From contig JAENYN010000013.1 of the NCBI GenBank assembly GCA_016841765.1, positions 31,556-95,555 on the forward strand: a stretch of 64,000 nt of DNA, read 5' to 3'. The position numbers and the translations under genes are program-made. Shown piece by piece: positions 27,036 through 36,035 of this stretch. The notes beneath the pieces were generated by a model. The model saw nothing but the letters and a program-made list of their open reading frames with translations, had not been told where the DNA came from and made no database searches. This stretch comes from Guptibacillus hwajinpoensis (lineage in GTDB: Bacteria; Bacillota; Bacilli; Bacillales; Bacillaceae_O). Each line of letters opens with the position of its first letter. Position 1 is the stretch's first letter.

Positions 27036-27482
27036 ATGGAACTTACCGTGTATCTCGCCGGACAAATCCATGATGACTGGAGACAGCAATTAAAGGAAAA
27101 AGCAAAAGAAAAAGGGCTGCCGATCACGTTTGTCGGACCGATGGAAAATCATGACAGATCCGATGATATCGGTGAAGAAATTCTTGGCAAGCAGCCCAAT
27201 AACATTTTTAAAGACGACAAGGCATCAGACTTCAATAATCTGCGCACCCAGGTGCTCATTCAAAAAGCGGATCTTGTTGTAGGCTTATTCGGCGAAAAAT
27301 ATAAGCAATGGAACACCGCCATGGATGCCAGCACCGCAATCGCGTTGAATAAGCCGCTTATTCTGATTCGCCCTGAGTCACTTCATCATCCTCTGAAAGA
27401 ACTCTCTAACAAAGCGACAGTGACCGTCGAATCCCTTGATCAGGCTTTACAGGGGCTGTCGTATATATTTGAGACAGAGTAG
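27036..27482 (+). CDS. ytoQ: YtoQ family protein
   Basis: 148 residues. The start (MELTVYLAGQIHDDWRQQL), the middle (FVGPMENHDRSDDIGEEILG) and the end match the YtoQ family, which has a nucleoside 2-deoxyribosyltransferase-like fold (YLAG at the start; KADLVVGLFGEKYKQWNTAMDA, with a Glu/Asp-containing loop). The activity of YtoQ is unknown. RBS AGAGGAGGG lies 6 nt upstream. It is monocistronic and ends at a bidirectional terminator. Confidence 0.9.
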   Translation: MELTVYLAGQIHDDWRQQLKEKAKEKGLPITFVGPMENHDRSDDIGEEILGKQPNNIFKDDKASDFNNLRTQVLIQKADLVVGLFGEKYKQWNTAMDASTAIALNKPLILIRPESLHHPLKELSNKATVTVESLDQALQGLSYIFETE

Positions 27483-27560
27483 AAAAAACAGAGGATTTCT
27501 CCTTAACAAAAAGACCGGCATCTGCCCTAACATCAAAGCTGTTTTAACAAGTTGATATAA

Positions 27561-27600
27561 AACCAAAAAGGCCTGGAAAACAATCCAGGCCTTTTTGGTT
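27561..27600. terminator. Bidirectional terminator after ytoQ
   Basis: AACCAAAAAGGCCTGG / CCAGGCCTTTTTGGTT, a 16-bp perfect stem with an 8-nt loop and A/T tracts built into both arms. Confidence 0.9.
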
Positions 27601-27752
27601 ACTACTTATAATGTTATTTTAGTGCTAAGCATACGATGTTTTAGTATGTTGTTTCACCTGTTTTCACCATTTTCTCTACGGCACCGGAACTGCTTATTAC
27701 CCCAAGCGGGACTTTTACAGGCAGCAATTTTTTACCACACAGCCAGCAAACC

Positions 27753-28187
27753 CTATTTCACAAGTGTGACCGGAATGTCAGAGAGATGAAGGACCTTTGT
27801 GCTGGTGGAACCCATCACCATGTTTTTCACACGGCCCATGCCCCGTGTCCCCATAACGATAATGTCAGCAGCCATTTCTTCAGCCGTTTCCACGATTTTT
27901 TCTGCCGGATCCCCGGTTTCCACTCTTGATTCAGCCTTCAGACCGGCCTTTTCAAATATCGGAAGCAGTTTGGAAACATCTTTCATGCCCTCATCGTAAT
28001 AGTAACTGCCAAGGTCCTCTTTGCTGATAAACATGCGGGCATGCGATGAATGGAGCGGTTGTTGAACGTTTAGGATGACAATCACCGGGTTGTCACTGTC
28101 TTCATTCCCTCCATAATGGCTGACGATAAATTCTGCGGCACGAACGGAATTTTCTGAGCCATCAGATGTTACGAGTATTTTTTTCAT
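27753..28187 (-). CDS. Universal stress protein (UspA family)
   Basis: 144 residues from ATG 28187 (GGAGGGAAACTCA upstream; the ATG at 28202 lacks an RBS). A Rossmann-like USP fold with the ATP-binding pattern near the end: GTRGMGRVKNMVMGSTSTKVL, i.e. G-2X-G-9X-G(S/T). The N-terminal MKKILVTSDGSENS is also typical. It probably binds ATP as a dimer in the cytosol; the stress role is known only for the family. Its start lies inside the DUF84 gene (26-bp overlap), so the two are translationally linked. Confidence 0.9.
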   Translation of the reverse strand: MKKILVTSDGSENSVRAAEFIVSHYGGNEDSDNPVIVILNVQQPLHSSHARMFISKEDLGSYYYDEGMKDVSKLLPIFEKAGLKAESRVETGDPAEKIVETAEEMAADIIVMGTRGMGRVKNMVMGSTSTKVLHLSDIPVTLVK

Positions 28188-28737
28188 TGAGTTTCCCTCC
28201 ATCCTGTTCTATCTTTCTTCCAACAAGAGACCTGGCATGGTATTGGTGTTGCCCTGCTAACAATTTCACCAGATGCTGATACATTTCCTGCCGGGTTACC
28301 ATTCCATTTGTGAATATTCCTATAGCACCTTCTTTTTTCCGGATCTCTTCCCTTTTCGTAAACCAGTCCATCACTTCTCCCAGTTCCCGACCTTCCCTCA
28401 CTTTCTCAGACACTTCATCAGGCAGCAAAAACCGGGCACCGCTCGCAATGACCACTTTGCCCTTGCGATCGGCAAGGGCTCCCCAATTGCAGACAAACAT
28501 TCCATATTTTGAATCCGTGACCCCGCCTTCAAGGCCGATAGCCACGTCTGCATCAACTTTTTCGAGACAGGCTTTTGCACGATTGATTGCACCCTGGGCC
28601 GTTTGTTCATCCCCAAAAGGCTGGGAGGAAACATCGGAAGGCACGTTAAGGCTGACAAATTCGTTGTCCGTCTCGCCGAAAACGTCCTTTACGGCCCCTT
28701 CCTTGACAGGATTGGTCGAGCCGATTGCAATTTTCAT
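28162..28737 (-). CDS. DUF84 (YjjX-like) inosine/xanthosine triphosphatase
   Basis: 191 residues. MKIAIGSTNPVKEGAVKDVF, QPFGDEQTAQGAINRA, GLEGGV and GAIGIFTNGMVTRQEMYQHLVKLL are signatures of the DUF84/YjjX NTPase family, which hydrolyses non-canonical ITP/XTP and so keeps deaminated purines out of nucleic acids. The C-terminus (from about residue 172) is a short basic extension that overlaps uspA. It is upstream of uspA on the same strand and is preceded by a terminator-like hairpin and a repeat copy. Confidence 0.88.
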   Translation of the reverse strand: MKIAIGSTNPVKEGAVKDVFGETDNEFVSLNVPSDVSSQPFGDEQTAQGAINRAKACLEKVDADVAIGLEGGVTDSKYGMFVCNWGALADRKGKVVIASGARFLLPDEVSEKVREGRELGEVMDWFTKREEIRKKEGAIGIFTNGMVTRQEMYQHLVKLLAGQHQYHARSLVGRKIEQDGGKLNEKNTRNI

Positions 28738-28796
28738 CTTGGCACCCCTTTTTTCAGTTTACCGGTTCCGGGAAGCCGGCAAACATATTGTCTGTA

Positions 28797-28826
28797 AAAA
28801 AGAAGCCGTTTCCGGCTTCTTTTTTG
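28797..28826. terminator. Hairpin terminator after ytoP
   Basis: AAAAAGAAGCCG and CGGCTTCTTTTTT flank a 4-nt loop. It lies between the end of ytoP and the start of the DUF84 gene and would work in both directions. Confidence 0.75.
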
Positions 28827-28920
28827 CTATATAGAAAAGCATAAATTGTCAGCAAGGGCATATTTCAAAGCAGCTGACAATTTTAAGAATGTAGATAAGG
28901 GCAGCATGCCTCTATCTTCC
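28827..28920 (+). repeat. Dispersed ~90-bp element R1, copy 1
   Basis: The shared sequence runs from AGAAAAGCATAAATTGTC to GCCTCTATCTTCC. It contains the inverted repeat TTGTCAGC...GCTGACAA with a ~19-nt loop. Related copies are at 32318-32402 (opposite strand), 42541-42606 (partial, opposite) and 52829-52921. Confidence 0.75.
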
Positions 28921-28961
28921 CCTAAAAGCTCTCCAATCAGCGAGTTTTCTTTCGTATTTTA

Positions 28962-30035
28962 TCATCCATTTTGACGAATGGAATCCACTGTGGACTGGTC
29001 TGAAGAACGGACCAGTTTAAGCAGCAGCTCCTTTGCGGCAGCATAATCATCAACATGGATCATCGAGGCAGCAGTATGGATATAACGCGAACAGATTCCA
29101 ACTACTGCTGATGGTACACCATTATTGGAAAGGTGGACCCTTCCTGCGTCAGTTCCCCCCTGGGAAATAAAGTACTGATATGGGATATCATTGCTCTCGG
29201 CAGTATCGAGTATGAACTCACGCATTCCTTTATGTGTGACCATCGATCGGTCGAAAATGCGGAGCAGCGCGCCCTTGCCAAGCTGCCCAAACTCTTTTTT
29301 ATCTCCGGTCATATCGTTGGCAGGAGACGCATCAAGTGCATAAAAAAGATCCGGTTTGATCATATTGGCAGCTGTTTGAGCCCCGCGCAGGCCAACTTCT
29401 TCCTGAACAGTGGCACCGGAATACAGGATATTCGGCAGGCTTTCACCTTCCAATTCCTTCAGCAATTCGATGGCAAGCCCAACACCATACCGGTTATCCC
29501 ACGCCTTGGCAAGTATCTTCTTCCGATTTGCCATGGGGGTGAACGGACAAATTGGAGTGATTTGCTGGCCCGGTTTAATGCCGATCTCCCTGGCATCCTC
29601 ACGGTCATCCGCACCGATATCGATCAGCATATTTTTTATTTCAATGGGCTTTTTTCGCTTCTCCTCATCCAGCAAATGAGGGGGGATTGAGCCGATGACA
29701 CCGGTAACCGGCCCGTTTTCTGTAATGACCTGGACCCGCTGGGCAAGAAGCACCTGGCTCCACCAGCCGCCAAGTGTCTGAAAACGGAGCATGCCGTTGT
29801 CCGTAATGCCTGTCACCATAAAGCCGACTTCATCCATATGGCCGGCAACCATGATGCGCGGCCCCGTTTCTCCACTCTTTTTAACGCCGAACACACCACC
29901 GAGATTGTCCTGGATGATTTCATCGGAAACCTTTTCCAATTCTGATTTCACATATTTGCGAACTTCATGTTCGAAACCCGGAGCACCTGGAATCTCAGTC
30001 AGTGTCTTGAACATATTTAATGTCGTTTCATTCAT
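28962..30035 (-). CDS. ytoP: YtoP, M42-family glutamyl-type aminopeptidase
   Basis: 357 residues. Metal ligands and catalytic residues lie in the [38 protein letters not shown] and [10 protein letters not shown] segments, with the [11 protein letters not shown] end motif. M42 enzymes form large cytosolic tetrahedral dodecamers that trim peptides from the N-terminus. B. subtilis YtoP occupies the same position beside ytzB. RBS AGGAGAAAAAAG precedes ATG 30035. It is divergent from ytzB. Confidence 0.93.
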   Translation of the reverse strand: MNETTLNMFKTLTEIPGAPGFEHEVRKYVKSELEKVSDEIIQDNLGGVFGVKKSGETGPRIMVAGHMDEVGFMVTGITDNGMLRFQTLGGWWSQVLLAQRVQVITENGPVTGVIGSIPPHLLDEEKRKKPIEIKNMLIDIGADDREDAREIGIKPGQQITPICPFTPMANRKKILAKAWDNRYGVGLAIELLKELEGESLPNILYSGATVQEEVGLRGAQTAANMIKPDLFYALDASPANDMTGDKKEFGQLGKGALLRIFDRSMVTHKGMREFILDTAESNDIPYQYFISQGGTDAGRVHLSNNGVPSAVVGICSRYIHTAASMIHVDDYAAAKELLLKLVRSSDQSTVDSIRQNG

Positions 30036-30264
30036 CTTTTTTCTCCTTTCAGCATAACCATTTCCTATTTCGGTGAATCTGAATATGTATCCCTTTTATT
30101 GTATCGAAACTCAAAGCATGTTTCCACTTCCAGCCAGCCGGTTTAATAGAGGATTTTCCCATTCTTTTGTATAATACAACTAATATGAAATAACTTCACC
30201 TGCTTCTCATGCTTTAAAGGAAACAAGTTGAATCGACTTATTAAGGAAGGTAGGGAAAATATTC

Positions 30265-30576
30265 ATGAATCTAAAAAACGTTTTGATTGGCGCAGGCATC
30301 GGTGCCGCTGCTGCTGTGATTGTCATGCAGGCCCGTGACGAGCAATCTATTTCTGCGGAAAAGGCGCTGAAGGATGCCAAAGATCTTTTCAAAGAAAAAG
30401 GACCCATTGACGGCTCCTGGATACATATGGTGCCGGAAGAAACCGAAAAATTCGGTTTGCCTTATACTGTATACAGGGGAGGCATTTCCCGTTCTTCGGA
30501 AGAACGGGCAGAACAATATGAGTTTATGATCGATGCAAAAACCGGAACGATCCTTGAAGTCGAAAAATCTGTATGA
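30265..30576 (+). CDS. ytzB: YtzB, PepSY-domain protein
   Basis: 103 residues. A short hydrophobic N-terminal segment (NVLIGAGIGAAAAVIVMQA, about 4-22) should anchor the protein. A PepSY domain follows, ending in the typical YEFMIDAKTGTILEVEKS strand pair. PepSY domains are found as small peptidase-inhibitory or binding modules outside the membrane. The proximity to the peptidase gene ytoP is conserved in Bacillus but functional coupling is not proven. RBS GGAAGGTAGGG. Ends at terminator 30670-30696. Confidence 0.85.
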   Translation: MNLKNVLIGAGIGAAAAVIVMQARDEQSISAEKALKDAKDLFKEKGPIDGSWIHMVPEETEKFGLPYTVYRGGISRSSEERAEQYEFMIDAKTGTILEVEKSV

Positions 30577-30669
30577 TTCACCGGTTGGAGTTCCTTCAGG
30601 CATAGACAAGGGAACCTTTCCCCCTGAAATCCAGCCGCTAAGCCGAACACTTGCATACAATTGAATGTA

Positions 30670-30696
30670 AAAAAACCCCGCTAATTGCGGGGTTTT
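30670..30696. terminator. Bidirectional terminator between ytzB and the next gene
   Basis: AAAAACCCCGC / GCGGGGTTTT with a 5-nt loop, five bases from the stop of the convergent gene. Confidence 0.85.
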
Positions 30697-30700
30697 CTCG

Positions 30701-31255
30701 TTAATGATAAACTTGCCTGCTGCCATATATATTGTTGGCTGTTGTCCACTCGGTTGTGGAATACTGGCGTTTTTCCCAAAAGAACATGAAGAATGCCGGA
30801 ACAATCAAAATAAATGCAAGCAGCATGAGAATAACACTGACATGCATGAATTTGCCGTTTTGATCCTTCTGGGCTTCTTCATAGTCTGCAACTGCCGGGA
30901 ATACTGCAACATCCTGCAGTGTCAGCGCTTTGTCGTTTTGCGGATCATAAAAGACGGTGTCCCGATGTGAAAAGGCAAAAAGGTTATCGCGGACCGTTTT
31001 ATAAGTAGCCGTTCCGGCAACAACCTGCTTTATATCGCTTTCCTCGGAGGAAACTTCAAATAATTGCGTATTGCGGATTTCGAGGGAGCCGTTTTTGAAG
31101 TCGCTGTGCTCCTCTTTCAATTGCTTATTCACCGCAGACATCATTTCCGCATTGTATTTGCCAGTATTCTTGCCTTCTGCCGCAAATGCCTGCGATCCCA
31201 TAACAGTTCCTGCCAGCATGACAGCTGTGAACAGTGCTGCAAACCACTTTTTCAT
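30701..31255 (-). CDS. Uncharacterised exported membrane-anchored protein
   Basis: 184 residues. A signal peptide (about 1-25, cleavage near SQAFA) precedes an extracytoplasmic domain of ~110 residues with KNGSLEIRNTQLFEV and a DTVFYDPQNDKALTL strand pair. One membrane helix (about 139-162, VSVILMLLAFILIVPAFFMF) precedes a short tail of about 22 residues. I do not recognise a family. Topology suggests an outside domain tethered by a C-terminal helix. RBS AGGAGGG. Single gene between ytzB and ytnP, where B. subtilis has none that I recall. Confidence 0.75.
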   Translation of the reverse strand: MKKWFAALFTAVMLAGTVMGSQAFAAEGKNTGKYNAEMMSAVNKQLKEEHSDFKNGSLEIRNTQLFEVSSEESDIKQVVAGTATYKTVRDNLFAFSHRDTVFYDPQNDKALTLQDVAVFPAVADYEEAQKDQNGKFMHVSVILMLLAFILIVPAFFMFFWEKRQYSTTEWTTANNIYGSRQVYH

Positions 31256-31340
31256 CCTTTTACCCTCCTAGAGTCCATGATAATGAATCAGTTCATACTA
31301 ATATAATAATAGTAGATACATAGAAAAGTTTCAATAACGG

Positions 31341-32192
31341 TTATTTCCTCTCTTCCCTCTTCACCGCATCAATAACCTCTTTACCATCCCGCGACCATTT
31401 AATTGCCCTGTATTCCTCATCATGATAAAACGTGAACCATGCATTGCGGCTGTATGCTTCTTCCATCCATTTCTGCTTTTGCTCAATGGAATCCATCGGA
31501 TAATCATCGAATGCAAGCACCCATAAAATATTTTGATGGGCGCGTGTCGGCATCAAATCAGCCATATGAACAATCGACTCTTCCCCGGTTTCCAGCATGA
31601 TAATGCTATGCCCGTCACTGTGTCCCCCGGTATGGTGCATAACAACGCCAGGAACTGGTTCGGTTTGGCCCTTAAAGGTACGGACCTGATGTTCCACCGG
31701 TTTCCAGTTTTCCTTCCAATAGGTGTTTTTTGACCGAACATTCGGGTTCCTCATCTCATTCCATTCTATTTCCGAAACAATGATCTCCGCATTCGGAAAT
31801 GCAGAGACAAGCTCACCATTTTCCCATTTTGTGAGGCCGCTTGAATGATCGAAATGCAAATGCGTCATTAACACGAGGTCGATCTCACGCTCAGTAAGCC
31901 CGAGGCTTTGTAAATCCTCATCGACCCGGCTTTCCTCTGTCACTCCGTAGTTACGCTTCATTTTATCGGAAAATTTTCCTTTTCCGATGCCCGATTCAAT
32001 CAATATATTTTTGCCGCCTGCCTGAAAAAAGATCGGGTCGGTCCGGAGCGGAACCTGGTTCTTTTCATTGGAAGGATACTTTTTGCTCCACAGCACCTTT
32101 GGAACTACTCCGAACATCGCTCCGCCATCAAGGTGTGTCATCCCGCCGTTAAGCCAGGTTAATGCCAAATCCCCTTTTTTAAACGTTTCCAT
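31341..32192 (-). CDS. ytnP: YtnP, metallo-beta-lactamase-fold lactonase
   Basis: 283 residues. The zinc site is visible as [11 protein letters not shown] (HxHxDH), with a later [10 protein letters not shown] and [11 protein letters not shown]. In B. subtilis YtnP is a lactonase-type enzyme that interferes with Streptomyces gamma-butyrolactone signalling (quorum quenching). The same gene order (ytzB, ytnP, trmB) supports orthology. No signal peptide, so it is cytosolic or released non-classically. The RBS is weak (GGGGGGATTAG). Confidence 0.9.
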   Translation of the reverse strand: METFKKGDLALTWLNGGMTHLDGGAMFGVVPKVLWSKKYPSNEKNQVPLRTDPIFFQAGGKNILIESGIGKGKFSDKMKRNYGVTEESRVDEDLQSLGLTEREIDLVLMTHLHFDHSSGLTKWENGELVSAFPNAEIIVSEIEWNEMRNPNVRSKNTYWKENWKPVEHQVRTFKGQTEPVPGVVMHHTGGHSDGHSIIMLETGEESIVHMADLMPTRAHQNILWVLAFDDYPMDSIEQKQKWMEEAYSRNAWFTFYHDEEYRAIKWSRDGKEVIDAVKREERK

Positions 32193-32317
32193 CTAATCCC
32201 CCCGTTTTGTTTAGAGCTACTTCTTAGTTTACCAAAAGCGAATTTAGTTTATAAATTAAAAGTATTCAGAATAAAATAGGGGGGATACACATCGCTTAAG
32301 TGGAAAACGTTTAAAAA

Positions 32318-32402
32318 GACAGAGGCATAGTTGCCCTTATCTATATTCCTAAGATTGGCAGCTGCGTCGAATTACTCCCTTGCTGACAGTTTATACTTTC
32401 CA
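32318..32402 (-). repeat. Dispersed element R1, copy 3 (minus orientation)
   Basis: Contains TTGCCCTTAT, TTGGCAGCTGCGTCGAA, CTCCCTTGCTGACAG and TTATACTTTC, the reverse complement of the copy at 52829-52921 with scattered mismatches. It lies just past the end of trmB. Confidence 0.75.
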
Positions 32403-32447
32403 ATACGGCAAAAAAGCTGCCCATCTCGGGACAGCTCCTCTCAAGCA

Positions 32448-33086
32448 TCAGCGGAATGCGGCCTCGCATCTGTAAATCCGCATGCCTTTTGATGAGAAAT
32501 TTTGTTCATATTCAGTCATGATATTCCCCTCAAACTCACTCTCATGGAGATTCAGGCTGATATTTTTAACCACCATGCCATATTTCGAAAAACTTTCAAG
32601 GGAGTATTCAAAAAGTCCCTGATTATCGGTCTTCAAGTGAATTTCCCCCAATTCACCCAGGACTTTTTCGTATTGGCCCAGAAAAGATTTATAAGTAAGC
32701 CGCCGCTTTTCATGGCGATTTTTCGGCCAGGGATCAGAAAAATTCAAATAAATCCGGGATACTTCGCCAGCTCCAAAAAAGGATGTCAGATCACTTGCAT
32801 CTTCGTTTAGGAAGCGCAAATTACCAAGGTTCCGGTCCAACGCTTTATCAAGAGCGTTAATAATGACAGAAGGGGCCTTCTCGATTCCGATGAAGTTATC
32901 TTCAGGATTCGCCTCTGCCATACCGGCAATAAACCGGCCTTTTCCGGTTCCGATTTCCAGATGGATCGGATTTCCATTTCCGAACTCCGATGCCCAGTTG
33001 CCGCGGAGGCTTTCGGGATCGGAAGGTACGACCGCACTGTTTTGTTTGATTTTATCTCTAGCCCATGGCTTATGTCTTTGCCGCAT
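32448..33086 (-). CDS. trmB: TrmB, tRNA (guanine-N7-)-methyltransferase
   Basis: 212 residues from ATG 33086 ([13 protein letters not shown], the usual start of Bacillus TrmB; upstream in-frame ATGs give an unrelated leader). The SAM loop is [14 protein letters not shown] (about 46-59) and the substrate motif is [18 protein letters not shown]. It makes m7G46 in the variable loop of tRNAs. In B. subtilis (ytmQ) it lies between ytnP and ytmP, as here with additional genes. A weak hairpin (about 32412-32437) could terminate it. Confidence 0.95.
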   Translation of the reverse strand: MRQRHKPWARDKIKQNSAVVPSDPESLRGNWASEFGNGNPIHLEIGTGKGRFIAGMAEANPEDNFIGIEKAPSVIINALDKALDRNLGNLRFLNEDASDLTSFFGAGEVSRIYLNFSDPWPKNRHEKRRLTYKSFLGQYEKVLGELGEIHLKTDNQGLFEYSLESFSKYGMVVKNISLNLHESEFEGNIMTEYEQNFSSKGMRIYRCEAAFR

Positions 33087-33453
33087 ATTACCACTTCTTT
33101 CTGTCAATTTCATGGTAAGGGTTTGTCCGTTTTTCAACATAACATGAAATCCAGCAAAACGGAACTGTTTTCAGCATGAAATCATCCGTGGCATGAAAAG
33201 CTCAAATCCTGTTGTGAATGAATGAGGAACCGTCCTGAAGCAGTTTAGTTTCCTGTAAATGCAGGGAACTATGGCCTACAAACTGATTCGCGCTTTAGCA
33301 GTCTCCCTGTTCGGCATACAGAAGCACGGAAATGGCGTGAAATCAAGTTGACTCCACGTATGAAAAAGCTGCAATATGTCTCCGTGGAGATTGGTGAATT
33401 CCAGGCCGTCTGAAAGCTGGAAATGCGTCTTGAATAAAAAATGAAAAGGGTGT
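33087..33453. other. Divergent spacer between trmB and the DUF3891 gene
   Basis: No gene with an RBS or recognisable product was seen. It must hold promoters for both flanking genes but I could not fix one with confidence. Confidence 0.35.
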
Positions 33454-34212
33454 ATGCATATGATTTTGAGGGAAACAGAAGAACATTTTACACTGTACAC
33501 ACAGCATGATCACGGCCTGTTATCCGGTGAGATGGGAACCAATTGGGGAAACGGCCCATTCCCCCAGCTTCCGTTCCGAGTGATTTTCGCTGCAGCCATT
33601 CATGATATCAGCTGGATATATGAGGATGAAATCATAAGCTGGAACAGCAAAGAAGACAAACCATATGATTTTGTCGACCTGCCATTGAAACGCCGCCTGG
33701 ATATGTATGCTAAGGGTCTTGATATGACTGAAAAACTGGACCCTTACAGTGCTGCCCTCGTTTCCAAACACTATAGTTCTTTTTATAGCGAAGAAGACGG
33801 GGAGGATGTAAAAAGATTTTTGCAAAACGAGCGGACCAGACGGGCTGAACTTGCTGAATCAGGTTCCATTACTTTAACGGCATTTGCGGATGACCTAAAA
33901 ACATTGCGGCTGCTTGATAACCTTTCCCTGTATGTTTGCCTGAACAACCCGGGGGCACCAGAGGAAGATGTGCATCCATGGTTTCGGGATGGCGTCACGG
34001 CGTACAAAGCGGACGGTGGAGAGGAAAAGTTGTTTCTTGAATGGGTGGATCAGCAAACGATTACAGTTGACCCATTCCCTTTTAGGACCGAATGGACAGC
34101 TTCCATCCCCTATTACCGTATCCAGAAGTCGCAGAAGGTGGATAATCTTGATAAAATGAAGGAACAACAGCACCAGCTGGTAACCTTTGCCCCGGTTTCG
34201 CCCCGGCCTTAA
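33454..34212 (+). CDS. DUF3891 family protein
   Basis: 252 residues (250 if the second ATG at 33460 is used, which gives better spacing to AAAAGG). The QHDHGLLSGEMGTNWGN start and the FAAAIHDISWIYED and ALVSKHYSSFY segments are DUF3891 signatures. Conserved His/Asp pairs (HDH, HD, KHY) suggest an HD-like metal site. No experimental function is known to me. It is followed after 13 bp by a 29-residue membrane peptide gene, and a hairpin after the peptide ends the pair. Confidence 0.85.
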   Translation: MHMILRETEEHFTLYTQHDHGLLSGEMGTNWGNGPFPQLPFRVIFAAAIHDISWIYEDEIISWNSKEDKPYDFVDLPLKRRLDMYAKGLDMTEKLDPYSAALVSKHYSSFYSEEDGEDVKRFLQNERTRRAELAESGSITLTAFADDLKTLRLLDNLSLYVCLNNPGAPEEDVHPWFRDGVTAYKADGGEEKLFLEWVDQQTITVDPFPFRTEWTASIPYYRIQKSQKVDNLDKMKEQQHQLVTFAPVSPRP

Positions 34213-34225
34213 AGGAGGAATCACA

Positions 34226-34315
34226 TTGAATGAGTTTCTGATCACCTGGGCTCCCATTCTGGTTGTTATTCTGGCGATTGCCGCATTATTATTATGGGGT
34301 GCCAAAGGGAAATAA
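34226..34315 (+). CDS. 29-residue single-helix membrane peptide
   Basis: TTG start at 34226 with an ideal AAAGGAGG seven bases upstream, stop at 34313-34315. The peptide starts MNEFLITWAPILVV, continues as one hydrophobic helix (about 4-24) and ends in GAKGK, so its C-terminus is cytoplasmic by the positive-inside rule. The MxxFLixxAPilVVi pattern resembles the small cytochrome bd subunit CydS of Bacillaceae (from memory), but no cydAB is near. It is co-transcribed with the DUF3891 gene. Confidence 0.7.
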   Translation: MNEFLITWAPILVVILAIAALLLWGAKGK

Positions 34316-34322
34316 TATGCAC

Positions 34323-34345
34323 GCCGGCCACAAAGGGTCCGGCTT
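34323..34345 (+). terminator. Terminator after the 29-residue peptide gene
   Basis: GCCGG / CCGGC arms with an 11-nt loop then TTTTTTT, eight bases past the stop. Confidence 0.75.
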
Positions 34346-34441
34346 TTTTTCTGCCCTGCCCTCCCAAACATTGGTCACAAAGAAATTGTATAATCACACA
34401 ATAGCGACGGTATCATAAAAGCAAAAAAGGATGTGTCAACC

Positions 34442-34726
34442 GTGACGATTACCGCGCGGGATCAAATAGGGATGATCAGAGAAATTTTATACAATCATAA
34501 AACTGACTGCTGCGGGCAGGTTTCAGAATACCAGCAAATACAACGCCTCATTCAATCGCTCGTAGCAAAAGGGAGCTTGAATGAACAAGAAAAACAAACG
34601 ATGTATGACATCTATCAGTATACCCAGACCGGCGTCAACGGCCGGAATATTGATAACCACATCACCAATCATGATGAATCACTGGGTAAATGGATACACG
34701 AATTGGATGCTTCTTACATCCAATAA
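34442..34726 (+). CDS. ytzH: YtzH-like protein
   Basis: 94 residues from GTG 34442; the in-frame GTG at 34433 is only 3 nt from AAAAAAGG and less likely. DILxNHxTDCCG-like spacing (ILYNHKTDCCGQVSEYQQIQRL) with a conserved CC pair, and a helical remainder, match YtzH of B. subtilis, which lies in the same place next to ytmP. The function is unknown. It converges with ytmP on a shared terminator. Confidence 0.85.
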   Translation: MTITARDQIGMIREILYNHKTDCCGQVSEYQQIQRLIQSLVAKGSLNEQEKQTMYDIYQYTQTGVNGRNIDNHITNHDESLGKWIHELDASYIQ

Positions 34727-34740
34727 ATAAATGGATGTAA

Positions 34741-34776
34741 AAAAAGAGAACATTTCCAGGGAAATGTTCTCTTTTT
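34741..34776. terminator. Bidirectional terminator between ytzH and ytmP
   Basis: AAAAAGAGAACATTT / AAATGTTCTCTTTTT with a 6-nt loop. Its right edge overlaps the ytmP stop codon. Confidence 0.9.
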
Positions 34777-35590
34777 ATCTTAATGTGTCGTGATTTAGGA
34801 CATTCGACAGATAGCGGAGCCAGTTCATGGCTTCAGAGGGCTGATTCCGTTCGTTATGCCAAATCACCCACAAGATCGTCTGAGATATAACATACCATTG
34901 CATCCGCTCCAGCAGGCTTCCGGTCAGGTCAATCCCGTATTCTTGCAGCCAGCCTGCCCATTCCTCCCTGGGAATATACCAGGATAAAAGCATGCCGAGA
35001 TCGAGAGCCGGATCGGCTATCATTGCCCCGTCCCAATCAATCAGGAAAAGTTCTTCACGTTCACTGAGGAGCCAGTTGTTATGATTGACATCACAATGGC
35101 ACACAACCATGTCCTGCGACTGAACAGCAGCCATTTCTTTTTCCAAAAAAAGCAATGCTTGCTGAATGACACTGTTCTTCCGGCATTCTTCACTCATGCG
35201 TTCACCGATTTCAGACAGAATATGTTCCGGCAAAAGCGGTTCCTTGCCAATCCGTTTCAGCATGGAAAGAAGGGCGTCTGACTTATGGATTTTGCTCAGC
35301 AAACGGGCCACGGAGATACTGTTCATATCATCCGGTTTCAGTTCGCGCCCGTTCAGCCAGTGCTGTGCCGTGATTACATCGCCGTTTTCCATACGTTTCG
35401 TCCATATTAACTTTGGAACAATCCCTTCGGCTGATAAAACAGCTAGGAAAGGTGATGAGTTGCGTTTCAGGAACAACTTTTCCCCGTTTTTCCTGGCAAT
35501 GTAAGCTTCACCTGTCTGCCCGCCGGCAGGGGTGATCTGCCACTCTTTTCCTAAAATCTGTTCCAACCATTTCACCTTCAATTTCGTCAT
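34775..35590 (-). CDS. ytmP: YtmP, aminoglycoside/choline-kinase-like phosphotransferase
   Basis: 271 residues. Protein-kinase-like fold: an N-lobe with LFLKRNSSPFLAVLSAEG, the catalytic loop VVCHCDVNHNNWLL (Asp and Asn present) and the metal site LFLIDWDGAMIADPALDLG. These mark the APH/choline kinase family. The substrate is unknown. The position beside ytzH and upstream of trmB matches B. subtilis. A start at ATG 35590 with a weak RBS (AGGAAGA) is plausible. Confidence 0.9.
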   Translation of the reverse strand: MTKLKVKWLEQILGKEWQITPAGGQTGEAYIARKNGEKLFLKRNSSPFLAVLSAEGIVPKLIWTKRMENGDVITAQHWLNGRELKPDDMNSISVARLLSKIHKSDALLSMLKRIGKEPLLPEHILSEIGERMSEECRKNSVIQQALLFLEKEMAAVQSQDMVVCHCDVNHNNWLLSEREELFLIDWDGAMIADPALDLGMLLSWYIPREEWAGWLQEYGIDLTGSLLERMQWYVISQTILWVIWHNERNQPSEAMNWLRYLSNVLNHDTLR

Positions 35591-35846
35591 AACATATTCT
35601 TCCTAAACTGTCGTTTTTATCGGTGCATCCATATAGTAAAAGTATACAGCAATTCATCGCATGTTCACACAATATTTTTCATATTATCACGGATTTCGCC
35701 AAATTCAATCGAATCGGACAACCGCCAATAGGCTGCCTTATCCGTCTGCCTGTCCATAGGTTTGTATATTTGTACAAATTTTTGCAGTTTATTCCGTCTC
35801 CAATACCCCAAGTCTCTGTGCAGTATCATTTTCAATGACTACCATA
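35591..35846. other. Spacer upstream of ytmP, nothing recognised
   Basis: No gene, repeat or clear hairpin. It presumably holds the ytmP promoter. Confidence 0.3.
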
Positions 35847-36035
35847 TCACAGATAGCGGTTTTTGAAAAAACGGGCCAGCAAGATCATGAGGATAAAAAC
35901 AGCGATCGGCGCTGCGATCCACACCCAGTCAGAAGCATATTCGCCAAGCGCCGACCGCCAACCGTCTTCTTTATAAAATAACAGGATCCATAAAATTGCA
36001 AATAAAGCTGACACGATCAAATCTGAAAGTTTCAC
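35847..36035 (-). CDS. Small two-helix membrane protein
   Basis: 62 residues with two hydrophobic helices (about 5-22 and 37-56) separated by a loop KEDGWRSALGEYASDW, ending in basic RFFKNRYL. It overlaps the end of the lipid kinase gene by four bases (ATGA), with GGAGGGGG upstream, so it is certainly translated from the same mRNA. I know no family name. A role in the membrane with the kinase is a guess from coupling only. Confidence 0.75.
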   Translation of the reverse strand: MKLSDLIVSALFAILWILLFYKEDGWRSALGEYASDWVWIAAPIAVFILMILLARFFKNRYL

